Shown here: positions 50,905-63,462 of the stretch, piece by piece
How positions within the stretch are numbered: the first letter of the stretch is position 1
How the letters are laid out: each line of letters begins with the position of its first letter
Origin: Paraspadella gotoi
Taxonomy: Eukaryota; Chaetognatha
Direction: 5' to 3'
Length of the DNA stretch: 64,000 nucleotides
Assembly: GCA_051294375.1 (NCBI GenBank)
Contig: CM119263.1
Span: forward strand, 22,222,833-22,286,832
Notes under the pieces: model-generated
Seen by the model: the letters and a program-made list of their open reading frames with translations, nothing else
What the model was told of the DNA's origin: nothing
The model's database searches: none
Position numbers and translations under genes: made by a program

Positions 50905-52700
50905 AACTTCCCGCCCTCCCACTCATACGCCCAAACACACGCGCACTTGCTGGCACAGTTTTGTTCCATCGTTCCACCCCCCCCCCAAAAAAAGGGGGGG
51001 GCCGATCGAGAGAAAAAAAATGTCTGCAGGGTTGTTTATGCCCTCTCGCGGCTTCGTTTCCAGAACTCGCCACTCAATTCAGAATTTACTCCCTCATCCC
51101 GTTTTTTCGTCTCAACGCTGTTTATGGCGCATAAAAAAAAAGGCGAAGAGAACAGCGACGGAAAAAAGAGGAAAAAATTCGATTTAGGAAAAAAAAAAGA
51201 AACTGGTAACTCTCTTAAAAAATTCACATAAATCCGATCGAAATTTTTATAACCGTTTTAAAAAGTTTTATAACTTGCATTTTTGGAGAACGATATTCTT
51301 TAGTCGTCTTTAGTCGAGAAAAAAAATTTAGTAGTAGTAATTTCATACGATATTATTATATCTTTTAAGAGGTACATACAGGCCTTAACCCACGACAGCC
51401 TATCCAAAATCAAAATAGCTTATTTATTAAATGAATTATTGTGGCAATTTCATTACTACGTTTTTGGTGACAGTATTATCATGCCCATATTTTTATGTGT
51501 GGCGACAGCATTGTAACAATTTACAATCGACAATCCGGTTTCACCCTTTTCAAATCGTCATTAGTCGGTTTTTAGTTTTGATAAATTAAAAAATATTTGC
51601 TCATAAGAGATGATAAATTTTGATGATGAATAATTATTAAAAAGATCCAGGCCAATGGAGCAAAATGGGCAAAACGAATTGGCAGTGCGAGCGGCCAAGC
51701 GTTATCAAGACTTTCCGATTAGATTTTGAAAAAGACCAAACAGATAATATTTCTTCAAAATTTAAACGTAGTTTTTTTTTGTGGATGTTTACAAAGTTTT
51801 TCCCTTTATCATCGACGCTTTTCCCCGTCTTTTATTCATTCATATCTATAAATCACTCTTTCTCCTCATCAACAGCCGGGTTGCCTGTGATGCCCATTGG
51901 CATGAGGCATCTCACTGTTGGCTTTGGGGGCTTCTGACCTTCAGTGATGCCTCCTGTCACCCTCGCGGTTACCCTAGGAGAGTCTAGTTTTGCGTCGTTA
52001 GGACTGAGGATGGAACGCAACGCTTGTGATGGTGCGTTGCCCCTCTGAGCCAATGGGATTGACTGAACGATGGTGGATGTGAGGCGGTGTGAATATACCG
52101 CCACACTATCCTTATTTCATATCTTTTTCCCATCTCTTCCCCTCGTCTTTTCACTCACCCCCTTCCCTCTTCATTATCATCGCCATCCCTTCCTCATCAT
52201 CGCTCGAATACTGTTCCCCCCCCCGCCCCACACGTCTCTAGAGATTTTGTCGCGTCGTTCTCCTCCTCCCTCTCCTCCTTCCTCCTCCCCTCTCTCTCTC
52301 TTCCCCCTCTTCACCTCCCCCCCTCGCTTCTTCTCTTAATCCGGCCGCGACGAACGCTTATGAGTTGATAATCTTCTATCGGCAACATTTTGGATAGGCG
52401 GACCGGCGGATCGCAGATGGCGGACCGGCGAGTCCGGCGGACCGCCCGCCCATTCTGGCGGCGAAGGAGGCGTTGGCAGGCGTTGGGGATGGTGGCGGGG
52501 GTGTGTGGAGACTAGAGAGGTGGCTATGGTAGGAGAAAACTGAAGGAAGGAGGCATTAAGAGGATTTTGGAGTGGAACGGCTCAATGAGGAATTCGGTAG
52601 TCAATAAGAAGTTATTTGGATGTTTAATGTTTTTAAATCGTTAGTTACATATATGTCATTTCTGTCATTTATAACATTATTTTTTGCATCTTGTTGAAAA
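50905..52700. other. No supported gene
   Basis: Contains a C9 homopolymer and, at 52395-52450, three close copies of a ggcggaccggcg-type unit. An open frame on the minus strand (51853-52104) also persists in the second locus, but it lacks an ATG and any recognisable domain. Confidence 0.5.
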
Positions 52701-53039
52701 TATAATCTCTTATAATCTCTCTCTCTCTCTCCTCTCCTCCCCTCTCTCCTCTTCTCCTCTCCTCTCTCTCTTCTCTCACTCTCCTCTCACTACTCTCCCC
52801 TCTCACTTCCTCCTTTTATCCTTTCCTCCCTCCCTCGTCCCTCTTATTCTCTAATTATTTTGCTGGCAAACGCAATAAATGCAATAAAGACGGAATCCAA
52901 CTGAGAGCGACTTTTTCTGTCCAACTTTCGGACTCGCGACTGGAATGTGATTCAGTTTCTATCCTTTCTATCTTTTCTCATTGAGTCGTTGACCAGTGTC
53001 TATCTTTTTCTTCTCTTCTTTCTTTACCTCCCTTCTTTC

Positions 53040-53260
53040 CATCGCCTCCTTTTCCCTCCATCCCTCTTTCCTCCCTTTTCTTCCTTCGCCTCCTTTTTCC
53101 TCGCTCCCCTCTTTCCTCCCTTCTTCCCTCGCCTCCTTTTTCCTTCGCTCCCCTCTTCCTCCCTTCTTCCCTCCTCCTTTTCCCTCGCTCCTCTCTTTCC
53201 TCCCTTCTTCCCTCGCCTCCGTTTTCCTCGCTCCCACTCTTCCTTCCTTTTGCCTCTTCA
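53040..53260 (+). repeat. Pyrimidine-rich minisatellite, about 43-45 bp unit, about five copies
   Basis: The unit contains tcgcctcctttttcctcgct and ctctttcctcccttcttcc, repeated with small changes. Counterpart in the second locus at about 62465-62690. Confidence 0.8.
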
Positions 53261-53364
53261 ATTAAGGTCGACTAAGTGGCGCCGGTTGTATCTTGTCCTT
53301 TTAAGTTTTTCAAACTCTAAAAACGCTCTGAGGGCCGATAGGGGGGGGAGAAGTTGGAAAAACT

Positions 53365-53371
53365 CTCTCTC

Positions 53372-53423
<52 letters not shown>

Positions 53424-53655
53424 TCTTGAGTTCAGAGAAGGAAATGTGAGAGAGTCTCTCGCTCCTATTCTCATTCTCTCGCGCTCCTCTCTCTCTCTCT
53501 CTCTCTCCTCTCTCCTCTCTCTCTCTCTCTCTCTCTCCTTTCTCTCTCTATCTCTCCCTCTCTTTGCCTTCTCTTCTCTCTCTCTCTGAGTTGAGAAAAG
53601 GAAAGGTGAAAGAGAGTCTCTCGCTCCCTTATCTCTCTATCTCTCTCTCTCTCTC

Positions 53656-53695
<40 letters not shown>

Positions 53696-53790
53696 TCATC
53701 TCTCTCTGCCTTCTCTCTCTCCGAGTTGAGAAAAGAAAGTGGAAGAGAGTCTTCGCTCCTTATCTCCTCTCTTCTCTCTTTCTCTCGCAT
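53365..53790 (+). repeat. CT arrays with three copies of a gagttgagaaaagg unit
   Basis: A unit of about 43 bp (gagttgagaaaagg ... gagagtctctcgctcc) occurs at about 53427, 53588 and 53722, separated by CT-rich stretches, for a higher-order period of about 135-160 bp. Counterpart at about 62850-63190. Confidence 0.8.
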
Positions 53791-54027
53791 TCCCTTCGTA
53801 GGATATTTCAAAAACTTTCCATCCATGTCGTCCAATCTTTCCACCATCCCTTTCTATCTAATTAGCCTTAATTGGACGCAATTAACAATAACCACGATTT
53901 AATTGAAATCTTTTCTCTTTTTTTTCAGTTTGTTGTTTTGTTTTAGATTCTTTTCTCCATTTAAATGCATCGACTCTTGTCGTTTTTTTTTTATCTAAAC
54001 AAAGATGGCGTTCAGTTTCGCGTCGTG

Positions 54028-54344
54028 CGACAACTTAAGCGGCGTCAGGTCTGCCAGTGTGTCAGTTAGTGTCATTCATCCGTAAATCTTTCACTGTCAG
54101 CCCCATCAGGGTCGAGCAGAACCAGATGCAAATAAGATTTTAGGTTCTAGTCGCACGGTTTCCTAAACGCCTTTACGAGAGCGACAAAGTCGTTTTTTTT
54201 TTGTCCGACCTAAAACGGATTGCCAATGTCTCATCAGCCTTACTTTCTGTTTGGTCTCCAGCTAGACGTTGCTTGGCACCAGTGACTTACTCATGTTTTA
54301 GTTCCCCTTTGAACTAGAGAGGTGAGTCTTCTCGAACCCCGTCG
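54028..54344. other. Unique stretch between the loci, no gene recognised
   Basis: Not found elsewhere in the window. It follows the end of tandem-unit copy 1 and ends at a 25-N gap. Confidence 0.6.
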
Positions 54345-54369
54345 NNNNNNNNNNNNNNNNNNNNNNNNN
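54345..54369. other. Assembly gap, 25 N
   Basis: Run of 25 N between unique sequence and an isolated copy of the unit's tail region. Confidence 1.
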
Positions 54370-54602
54370 GCGTTGGGGATGGTGGCGGGGGTGTGGGAGA
54401 CTAGAGAGGTGGCGATGGTAGGAGAAAACTGAAGGAAGGAGGCATTAAGAGGATTTTGGAGTGGAACGGCTCAATGAGGAATTCGGTAGTCAATTAAGAA
54501 AGTTATTTTGGATGTTTAATGTTTTAAATCGTTAAGTTACATATCATGTCATTTCTGTCATTATAACATTATTTTTTGCATCTTGTTGAAAGATAATCTC
54601 TT

Positions 54603-54633
<31 letters not shown>
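54370..54633 (+). repeat. Isolated fragment matching 52488-52735 and 61925-62180
   Basis: A short contig piece (gcgttggggatggtggcggg onward, ending in CT repeats) that is a third copy of this part of the unit, bounded by 25-N gaps on both sides. It is probably misplaced or belongs to another unit copy. Confidence 0.8.
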
Positions 54634-54658
54634 NNNNNNNNNNNNNNNNNNNNNNNNN
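54634..54658. other. Assembly gap, 25 N
   Basis: Run of 25 N between a CT array and the start of the second receptor locus. Confidence 1.
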
Positions 54659-55651
54659 TTCTTTACAATTTTCTCTTTTCTTTATTCCATGTATCGCTTA
54701 CTCTACTTGGGGCGCCGTTTCCATGACGACCAAATTGTCCATCCAATATGAATGGCAGTTAGACGGAAAATTGAATTTCTCGGCGTCGTCTCTCGTTTTT
54801 GTCCACGCCGTTGTTGTGAGCATGGTATTTTAGGTTGTCCTATTGATTCTCGAGTTTCATTTGTGATTTTGCTCTTCTGGGGCTATTCTAATTAGAAGAT
54901 TACTCTACGAAATTGAAAAATGATGCATTTATATTACCACCATAATTTTAATAATGAGGCTTAAAATTTTTATTTATTAAGACAATAGTGTTGCAAGGCT
55001 ACCATTAATCTTTTTCTATTTTGATATATTCGAAGATTTGAACTTTATAACTCATATTTATTCTTTCATTTGAAACAGTTAATTTTGAAGTAGTTAATTT
55101 TTTATTTACTTTATGCTCATCAATCATTCACAATTAATGCTAAAAAAAATTTATCTTTAGTATTGAATTTAGCATAAAGCAAAACGAATTTTTTAAAAAC
55201 TTTTCTAAAAGAACTCTTAGTTCCGCCTATATTCTGTTTACTTCATGTAAATCTATTACCTCTAAGCTTACTTAATGTGCCTATCGGAATTATAATATAA
55301 ATCGCATGTAGATGTTGACTAATTGGCTAGGTGACTGACTAATTAGGTCAGTTAGCGAGGGATGAATTCATGGCTTATAAAGTCGAAGATGGGAAAAAGC
55401 TCGAAAAGGAAACCTTAAAATCTAATTATTTTTCTTGAGCCGATTTTTAATTCAAATTTTAATTCCAGCGAAAGTCTTAGAATATGCTTCTTTTTACCAT
55501 CTTTATCTAAATCGCATTATCCTTATTTTTCCCCAAATTTTCCATTTTTTTCTCAACTATAATTATAAAAAACAGGAAACAAAACGGTGAAAATACAAAC
55601 AAGAACCATTGTCCAATCTCATTAATCTTATCCAGAAAAATTAATCCACAG

Positions 55652-55663
55652 TGACGTCACGTG
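55652..55663 (+). promoter_or_regulatory. CRE/E-box of the second receptor copy
   Basis: TGACGTCACGTG, identical to the element before the first receptor, although the flanks differ by indels. Confidence 0.4.
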
Positions 55664-55839
55664 GCTTTTTTCTCACGCAAATAAACAACGAAATGATCTG
55701 ATCTCCGTAATAAGCGAAACAAACGATCATTTTTTTAAGATCAAGGAGAAAAGAAAACGTTTATCCTTTTACCTTTCACACTTTAAATTTAAACCGCGAC
55801 TTGTTATACCAATTTAAAGTTTAAAAAAATTCTCCAAAA

Positions 55840-58800
55840 ATGTACCCTTGGTTTAACCGTGTGGTTGATCTCTCTCCTCTCTGGTGCGGACCGTCTCCTT
55901 TCTCCGCAGCCGACGCCGCATCGTCTGCCGCGGCCGCTGCTACGAGTTGCGCTCGGCCGACTTCTCGACGGCGCGCGAAAACGTCGCACCGCTCCTTCCA
56001 GGAATCCTCGTGTTCGTTGCGATCGACTCTGCAAAACTGTACGCGACTGCTGCAGAACGAAAAGATCGAATGTCCGTCGGATTCGTGGAAAGACAAATGG
56101 AAGTTGATTGCAGGATCGAAAATACCGTCAAATTCACCCATACGTGATGCGACGGATCGAGAGGCAAAAGACGTCGCGTGATCGAGGTACAACGCTAAAA
56201 ATAAGATAATTATTTCAAGAGGTGAACCTTAGGACCTTAGAAGGTTTTATTGATAATATTAATAATCTCATTACATTCGCAGTTTCCGCCCAAAGCCGTA
56301 ATCTTTCTGCAAGCCTTTGCACGCGCTATAAATCTTCATGACACCATGTCCCGTAACTCTTCGAGTTAGTTACAAATCTAACTGCGCCAAATGCAGGCAA
56401 CGTCGGAACTCCGGTAACGTATAGAACCCATGTAGTGCTGAGATGAGCAAAAATCTCTCATAATAATTTAATTAGCTAGCATTTTATACTGAAAGAATGT
56501 TAAAAGTTTTTCTAAATTTTGCTTTGGATTTCTAATTGCAGAAAGAATAATTTGAAATCTCTGGTCAAAATGAAGCTTTAGCGAAAATCTATATATAGTT
56601 TAGTTTTATACAGAGAATTTAATATTTCTTTATCATTACGAATCAAATCCAATCAAAAAGCATTAATTCAAAATAGTACTTAAAGCCACGCGATACTAAA
56701 TTTTTTTCAATTATGTCTGATGTGGAAAGACTTGTTTTCGGTAACTTATACGCTTATTGTTGCACGGCTCCCATCCTTCAATGACATTCCACTTTCGTCC
56801 CCGTACCTCCTTGGTCGACGGTCGAGTCTACCGCAATCGCTATGCCCAAATGCACCAACCCGTCGGATGACGTCGCCGCGTGGACGTGACGCACGTGGAG
56901 TGCGACGAGAGGCAGCAGACTCTCAAGGATAATTTACTTTTAATCGGAACTTACTGGATCTCTCGACTCTGATTTTTGAAATTGCCAATGGTTGTTTACC
57001 AATCCTGCCGAATGCGGTTCACCCAGCAATGCAACCAACTTTATTTTGCCTTTCGGAATCTGAGAATAAAACTATATCCAAGAAGATCTCACCTTCTATT
57101 CTTCAAAACAATTATTCCCTACCATCAGCAATTCCATACACCTTCCAACCCAGAGCCGTTACCATCCTCATGAACTGGGCGAAGATGGAACGACCCGTCT
57201 CAAAGTCAACGAAGGTTACCTCGATTTGATTGAGCATTGTCCCCAAGGCACTTGCCCTCGAGATTTCCTCCAAAACATGCGAAAGAAACGCTGCCCTCGG
57301 GGACGAAACTGCTCATGGACGGAACCTGCAAACCATCCCACTGAGAACCTTAAGTTCGAGACTCACGTGTTTATCTATCTCGATATTCTTTTCGACACAA
57401 AACAGTTTCCAGAATTTAATACCCAAATCACCGAGAACTTTTACAGAGACAATTTTGGCAATTACATTAACGGCGACGATAAAGTACGATCGACGTTTCC
57501 ATTACGCCCAAGAAAGAAATTTGAATACAGATTCGCTTATCATGAACAACAGCATCATCAATATCAACATCATGCTGAAGAACGAGCGTCGAATAAGATC
57601 GTCGACTTGTACAAGATATGTTGGAGGAATTAAACAAAAATTTAACTTTTCATCGAAACGAAATCCCAAAAGCTTCAGGTCATGAACGTCAGCGAGAAGA
57701 TCATTCAAACGACGGTGCCCACCACGCAAGAGTTCGATTGGTGCCCCAACGGAGTCATGAGGTTTTACAACGACAGTTTCGACTTTTGGCAAGTGAGTCA
57801 TCGACTGCGCGGCGGAGAGGAACGAAGATCGAAACGTTCGTCCGTACGCACGACACGGACGTCGTGTACAACGCGAGCCGATTTCGATCTGGCATCGCCG
57901 TGGGACTCGATTGAATTGGGAGGAACAAGACGTCATTTCTTTGGTCGTCGTTTGCGAAAAAAAACTCTTCATCGCTGACAAAACTGCGAACTCAAAGTGA
58001 TATTCAATTCCTCGGAATTTCGCACCTGAATAACCGGAGGGTCGAAGTTTTAGCGGATCGAAAATCTACGGAGTGAACGAGTACGAACATTTCCATCGGG
58101 AAACCAATTCTACTCAACGAAATCTGATAAAATTCTAGTCTGTTTGCGATTATCGAAAGAAGAACGCTTCTTTTTCTCCTTTTCGCGATCCAGGGATTGC
58201 TGACGGTCATTCTGCTGCCATTTTCTATCCTTGCGCTGATGCTTATCATATTGATTATTTCCATCTACCGATCCCTGCACAATTTGCCCGCCTCATTCTG
58301 CATCCACGTCACTGTGACTTTACTCACGTCACAGTCGATGATCTTGTTTACGCTCAACTATCCAGCCGTGATTTCCTGGAAATGCATGATCATTGCAGTC
58401 GCCAATTCACTATTTGCTTATCGCATCTTTCTGTTTGATGAACGCCTACGCCTTCTAATCTACCGAACCATCGCTGCTCTACCACAGCGGCGACATTAGA
58501 CGCGACCGAAACCTGGCGCCGCTCTTGCGCTACGCTGCTTACGCTTACGGTACGCCGGCGCTTTCGTCATAGCCTGCGTCACGGTGATTTGCAGACAAAC
58601 AGCATCCATTACGGAGTGACAACCTGATTTATTGACCAAAGAAACGGTCTCAACCAAGATCACATCGCTCCAGAAACACTGTTGGATCAACGACAACGTA
58701 GCTCCGGCTTCGTTTTCGGCTTGCCTCTCTTCGCCATCATGATCGCCAACGTCGTTTCTACGCGTTGACGGTTCGTCGCATCAAGGCAATTCCAGAGCCG

Positions 58801-59145
58801 AACTCTTTCGAGGGCGTGGAGGCGCAAGCCTCGTTCCCAAATCCGATTCTCCCGTCGATCTGCGGACCTTCGTGCGTCTCTCCCACATGATGGGGTTCGG
58901 ATGGCTGCTGGGGTTCGGAGGGACGATCATCAAGAGGATCGACGACGGAGCCGTGGTCAGACGCTTGGGAGGAGATGTCTTCTTATCTCTTCGTCTTCGC
59001 TTCTTCGTTGCAGGGACTGGGGAATCTTCGTCGCCTTCGCCACGGGCGGTCGGGTCAAGGAGGCCGTCAAGGGGACGATGGAGAAGCTGAAGTTGACATC
59101 GAGAAAAACGAATTCGGGGAAGAGGGAAAGTCAATAAAGTATTAA
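55840..59145 (+). pseudogene. Second, frame-disrupted copy of the SMB class B receptor
   Basis: Follows 46752-49655 from the ATG to the stop. The first 96 nt already carry four one-base indels and one substitution, and shifts continue throughout, so no long receptor frame remains; the longest pieces are about 70-160 residues. Start codon, intron splice sites and stop region are kept. Exon 2 is broken at 56324-56766 by 443 bp holding a diverged version of itself. As assembled it cannot encode a receptor. Because adjacent non-coding DNA shows the same indel pattern, the frameshifts may be sequencing errors hiding an intact tandem paralog or allele. Confidence 0.8.
56324..56766 (+). other. 443-bp insertion resembling a decayed receptor exon
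   Basis: Absent from the first receptor, where gtgcacg runs straight into gctccacc. It is bounded by TGCACG on both sides (56318-56323 and 56761-56766). Its first part aligns loosely with the exon it interrupts: cttcatgaca, ttcgagt, then ctgcgccaaatgcag (encoding CAKC), then cataataattta. A stop codon falls 13 codons after CAKC. It reads as an old paralogous exon fragment, or badly called sequence, rather than a transposon. Confidence 0.5.
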
Positions 59146-59239
59146 TAAAAAACATTTAAATTACTTTTAAAAACTTTCGTGTTACAATGCTGATATTTTG
59201 TTTTAAATTATTTTTAAATTTCTAGAGCTAAATCTTCTA

Positions 59240-59447
59240 TGTGGCCACTCTGCGAAAATCAGTTCGAAGACCTTTTGTTTTCAGTTAAAAACCGTTTGAT
59301 TCTTCCCACATAACAGATGGCTCTGTAATAATTCCAACTGCCTTTATTATGATTGTTACCGGAGAACGTCTTTTTTTTTATTCACTTCTGTTTCTCTCTG
59401 AAATAAAAAAAGTCTGCGAATCTGATTTATTCGCTCAGGTGGCCACA
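59240..59447. mobile_element. MITE, second-locus copy
   Basis: Same TA-flanked element as 49755-49967. The left terminal repeat has lost several bases (tgtggccactctgcgaa), while the right end is intact (ttcgctcaggtggccaca). Presence in both loci means insertion came before the duplication, or that these are alleles. Confidence 0.75.
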
Positions 59448-60295
59448 TATTATTATTTTAATTTTTAATCTAAAATTAATCCAAAAAATTGACTGATTAG
59501 CTTACTTTTTCTATTAGTTAAAAAGATATGTCAATTATTTGTCAGCCTACTTAATTTCTCCAAGAACCAATTTTTCCCGATCTTGCGAGAATGAAAGGTC
59601 ATTCTCCATCGACTAGACGTCCTTTTTTTCACTTTAGACGCCATGGGCGAGTTTTTTGTGCACCTAGAATTCTATCGATCTTTGTTCCACTGATCTGTTG
59701 GGCCTAAAACCCTATAGCGAAGGGGCGCCATTAGGCTCCACTCATATCTCTTTCCATCCCACCCCACCACCCAAGTCGCTTCCTACCGCCCGCCCCGCTG
59801 CAACGAATTTGGAACGGCGGGGCGCCAAAAGGCTCATTCCTATGCTTATGCCCGCCAAACGGACCCGAATTTGCAGAGCGCAAAAAAAAGGTCGTTTGAA
59901 TGATCACGTCGCGAAAAAAAAGAGCGAGAGAGAAGAGAAAAAAAATGTGAGAATAGAACTACATGTACTCTTTTTTCGCTTCTAATGACTCGATGTTTTC
60001 TTTAAAATATCATTTATTTGGAATTTCTCCAATTTCACTTCCCTGTCCCAAAACGGGCCACGCCCCCATTTCTCTAGAACTTTCCCTTCCGCCATCTTTT
60101 TTTTTTTTTTCATTGGGGAAAGACTGACTTTGTCCCTCGTTCACAAACTTTATGCGTCTTCTGTCTTGACTTTGCTTCTCTCCCTTTTTCTCTCCTCTTT
60201 GTTTCAGTCTTTTTTGAAATTCTCGATTAAATTTTGTGTCGGATTTCTCCGCTTCGTGGGTTTTCTTTATTCCGATTTCTTTCCTGTTTCCAGCT

Positions 60296-60370
<75 letters not shown>
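60296..60370 (+). repeat. (CT)n microsatellite
   Basis: Counterpart of 50826-50904. Confidence 0.95.
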
Positions 60371-60372
<2 letters not shown>

Positions 60373-62155
60373 CTCAACTTCCCGCCCTCCCACTCATACG
60401 CCCAAACACACGCGCACTTGCTGGCACAGTTTTGTTCCATCGTTCCACCCCCCAAAAAAAAAGGGGGGGCGAGAGAAAAAAAATGTCTGCAGGGTTGTTT
60501 ATGCCCTCTCGCGGCTTCGTTTCCAGATCGCCACTCATTCAGAATTTACTCCCTCATCCCGTTTTTTCGTCTCAAACGCTGTTTATGGGCATAAAAAAAA
60601 AGGCGAAGAGAACAGCGACGGAAAAAAGGGAAAAAATTCGATTTAGGAAAAAAAAAAAGAAACTGGTAACTCTCTTAAAAAATTCACATAAATCCGATCG
60701 AAATTTTTATAACCGTTTTAAAAGTTTAATAACTTGCATTTTTGGAGAACGATATTCTTTAGTCGTCTTTTAGTCGAGAAAAAAAAATTAGTTAGTAGTA
60801 ATTTCATACGATATTATTATATCTTTTAGATTACATACAGCTTAACCCACGACAGCCTATCCAAAATCAAATAGCTTATTTATTAAATGAATTATTGTGG
60901 CAATTTCATTACTACGGTTTTGGTGACAGTATTATCATGCCATATTTTTATGTGTGGCGACAGCATTGTAAAAATTACAATCCAATCCGGTTTCACCCTT
61001 TTCAAATCGTCATTAGTCGTTTAGTTTTGATAATTTAAAATATTTGCTCATAAGAGATGATAATTTTGATGATGAATAATTATTATAAAAAGATCCAGGC
61101 CAATGGAGCAAAATGGGCAAAACGAATTGGCAGTGCGAGCGGCAAGCGTTATCAAGACTTCACGATTAGATTGAAAATGAAGACAAGACCAAACAGATAA
61201 TATTTCTTCAAAATTTAAACGTAGTTTTTTTGTGGATGTTTACAATTTTTCCCTTTATCATCGACTCTTTCCCCGTCTTTTATTCATTCATATCTATAAA
61301 TCACTCTTTCTCCTCATTCAACAGCCGGTTGCCTGTTGATGCCCATGGCATGAGGCATCTCACTGTTGGCTTTGGGGGCTCTCGACCTTCAGTGAGCCTC
61401 CTGTCACCCGCGGTTACCCTAGGAGGGTCTAATTTTGCGTCGTTTAGGACTGGGATGGAACGCAACGCTTGTGATGGTGCGTTGCCCCTCTGAGCCAATG
61501 GGATTGACTGAACGATGGTGGATGTGAGGCGGTGTGAATATACCGACACCTATCCTTATTTCATATCCTTTCCCATCTCTTTCCCCTCGTCTTTTCACTC
61601 ACCCCTCCCTCTTCATTATATCGCTTTCCTCTTCCTCATCATCGCTCGTACTGTTCCCCCCCCCCGCCCACACGTCTCTAGAATTTTGTTGTCGCGTCAT
61701 CTCCTCTCCTCTCCTCCTTCCTCCTCCCTCTCTCTCTTCTCCCCCTCTTCACCTCCCCCCCTCGCTTCTTCTCTTAATCCGCCGCGACGAACGCTTATGA
61801 GTTGATAATCTCTATCGGCAACATTTTGGATAGGCGGACCGGCGGATCCCAGACTGGCCGGGATTGCGGCGGCGGACGGACTGGCGCTTCGGACGGCACC
61901 TGCTCTAGGCGCGAGGAGGCGTTGGGGCGTTGGGGATGGTGGCGGGGGTGTGGGAGACTAGAGAGGTGGCATGGTAGGAGAAAACTGAAGGAAGGAGGCA
62001 TTAAGAGGATTTTGGAGTGGAACGCTCAATGAGGAATTCGTGATGTCAATAAGAAAGTTATTTTGGATGTTTAATGTTTTTAAATCTTAGTTACAATATT
62101 GTCATTTCTGTCATTTATAACATTATTTTTTGCATCTTGTTGAAGATAATCTCTT

Positions 62156-62157
<2 letters not shown>

Positions 62158-62198
<41 letters not shown>

Positions 62199-62235
62199 CT
62201 CTCTCTCTCTCTCACTCTCTCACTACTCTCCCCTC
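62158..62235 (+). repeat. (CT)n-rich tract
   Basis: Counterpart of the CT-rich tract at 52717-52800, with different interruptions. Confidence 0.9.
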
Positions 62236-62464
62236 TCACTTCCTCCTTTATCTTTTCACTCCCTCCCTCGTCCCTCTTATTCTCTAATTTATTTTGCTGG
62301 CAAACGCAATAAATGCAATAAAGACGGAATCCAACTGAGAGCGACTTTTTCTGTCCAACTTTCGGACTCGCGACTGGAATGTGATTCAGTTTCTATCCTT
62401 TCTATCTTTTCTCATTGAGTCGTTGACCAGTGTCTATCTTTTTCTTCTCTTCTTTCTTTACCTC

Positions 62465-62690
62465 CCTTCTTCCATCGCCTCCTTTTCCCTCGATCCCCTC
62501 TTTCCTCCCTTCTTCCCTCGCCTCCTTTTTCCTCGCTCCCCTCTTTCCTCCCTTCTTCCTCGCCTCCTTTTTCCTTCGCCTCCTCTTTCCTCCCTTCTTC
62601 CCTCTCTCCTTTTCCCTCGCTCCTCTCTTTCCTCCCTTCTTCCCTCGCTCCGTTTTCCTCGCCTCACTCTTCCTTCCTTTGGCCTCTTCA
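62465..62690 (+). repeat. Pyrimidine-rich minisatellite, second copy
   Basis: Counterpart of 53040-53260 with the same 43-45 bp unit. Confidence 0.8.
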
Positions 62691-62794
62691 ATTAAGGTCG
62701 ACTAAGTGGCGCCGGTTGTATCTTGTCCTTTTAAGTTTTTCAAACTCTAAAACGCTCTGGAGGGCCGATAGGGGGGGAGAAGTTGGAAACTCTC

Positions 62795-62806
62795 CTCTCC
62801 TCTCTC

Positions 62807-62839
<33 letters not shown>

Positions 62840-63078
62840 TCTCTCTTCTTGAGTTCAGAGAAGGAAATGTGAGAGAGTCTCTCGCTCCTATTCTCATTCT
62901 CTCGCGCTCCTCTCTCTCTCTCTCTCTCTCCTCTCTCCTCTCTCTCTCTCTCTCTCTCTCCTTTCTCTCTCTATCTCTCCCTCTCTTTGCCTTCTCTTCT
63001 CTCTCTCTCTGAGTTGAGAAAAGGAAAGGTGAAAGAGAGTCTCTCGCTCCCTTATCTCTCTATCTCTCTCTCTCTCTC

Positions 63079-63118
<40 letters not shown>

Positions 63119-63215
63119 TCATCTCTCTCTGCCTTCTCTCTCTCCGAGTTGAGAAAAGGAAAGGTGGAAGAGAGTCTCTCGCTCCTTATCTCTCTCTCTC
63201 TCTCTCTTTCTCTCG
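62795..63215 (+). repeat. CT arrays with gagttgagaaaagg units, second copy
   Basis: Counterpart of 53365-53790; unit starts near 62850, 63011 and 63147. Confidence 0.8.
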
Positions 63216-63462
63216 CTTCCCGTTCTGTAGGATATTTCAAAAACTTTCCATCCATTGTCGTCCAATCTTTCCACCCATCCCTTTCTATCTAATTAGCCTT
63301 AATTGGGACGCAATTAACAATTAACCACGATTTAATTGAAATCTTTTCTCTTTTTTTTCAGTTTGTTGTTTTGTTTTACGATTCTTTTCTCCATTTAAAT
63401 GCATCGACTCTTGTCGTTTTTTTTTTTATCTAAACAAAGATGGCGTTCAGTTTCGCGTCGTG

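Larger units (their letters stand above)
54659..63462 (+). repeat. Tandem-unit copy 2 (8.8 kb), rich in one-base indels
   Basis: Collinear with 45255-54027. Differences are mainly one-base indels at short homopolymers, at similar density in coding and non-coding parts, with few substitutions. Exceptions are strongly diverged blocks at 54843-55296, 56324-56760 and about 61850-61915. Single-base indels everywhere suggest unpolished long-read consensus; the diverged blocks suggest a real second haplotype or paralog. Confidence 0.85.

Noticed and set aside
51853-52104. 83-residue minus-strand frame also open in the second locus
   Set aside because: Starts without ATG, no recognisable domain, and the two loci are too similar for openness to mean selection.
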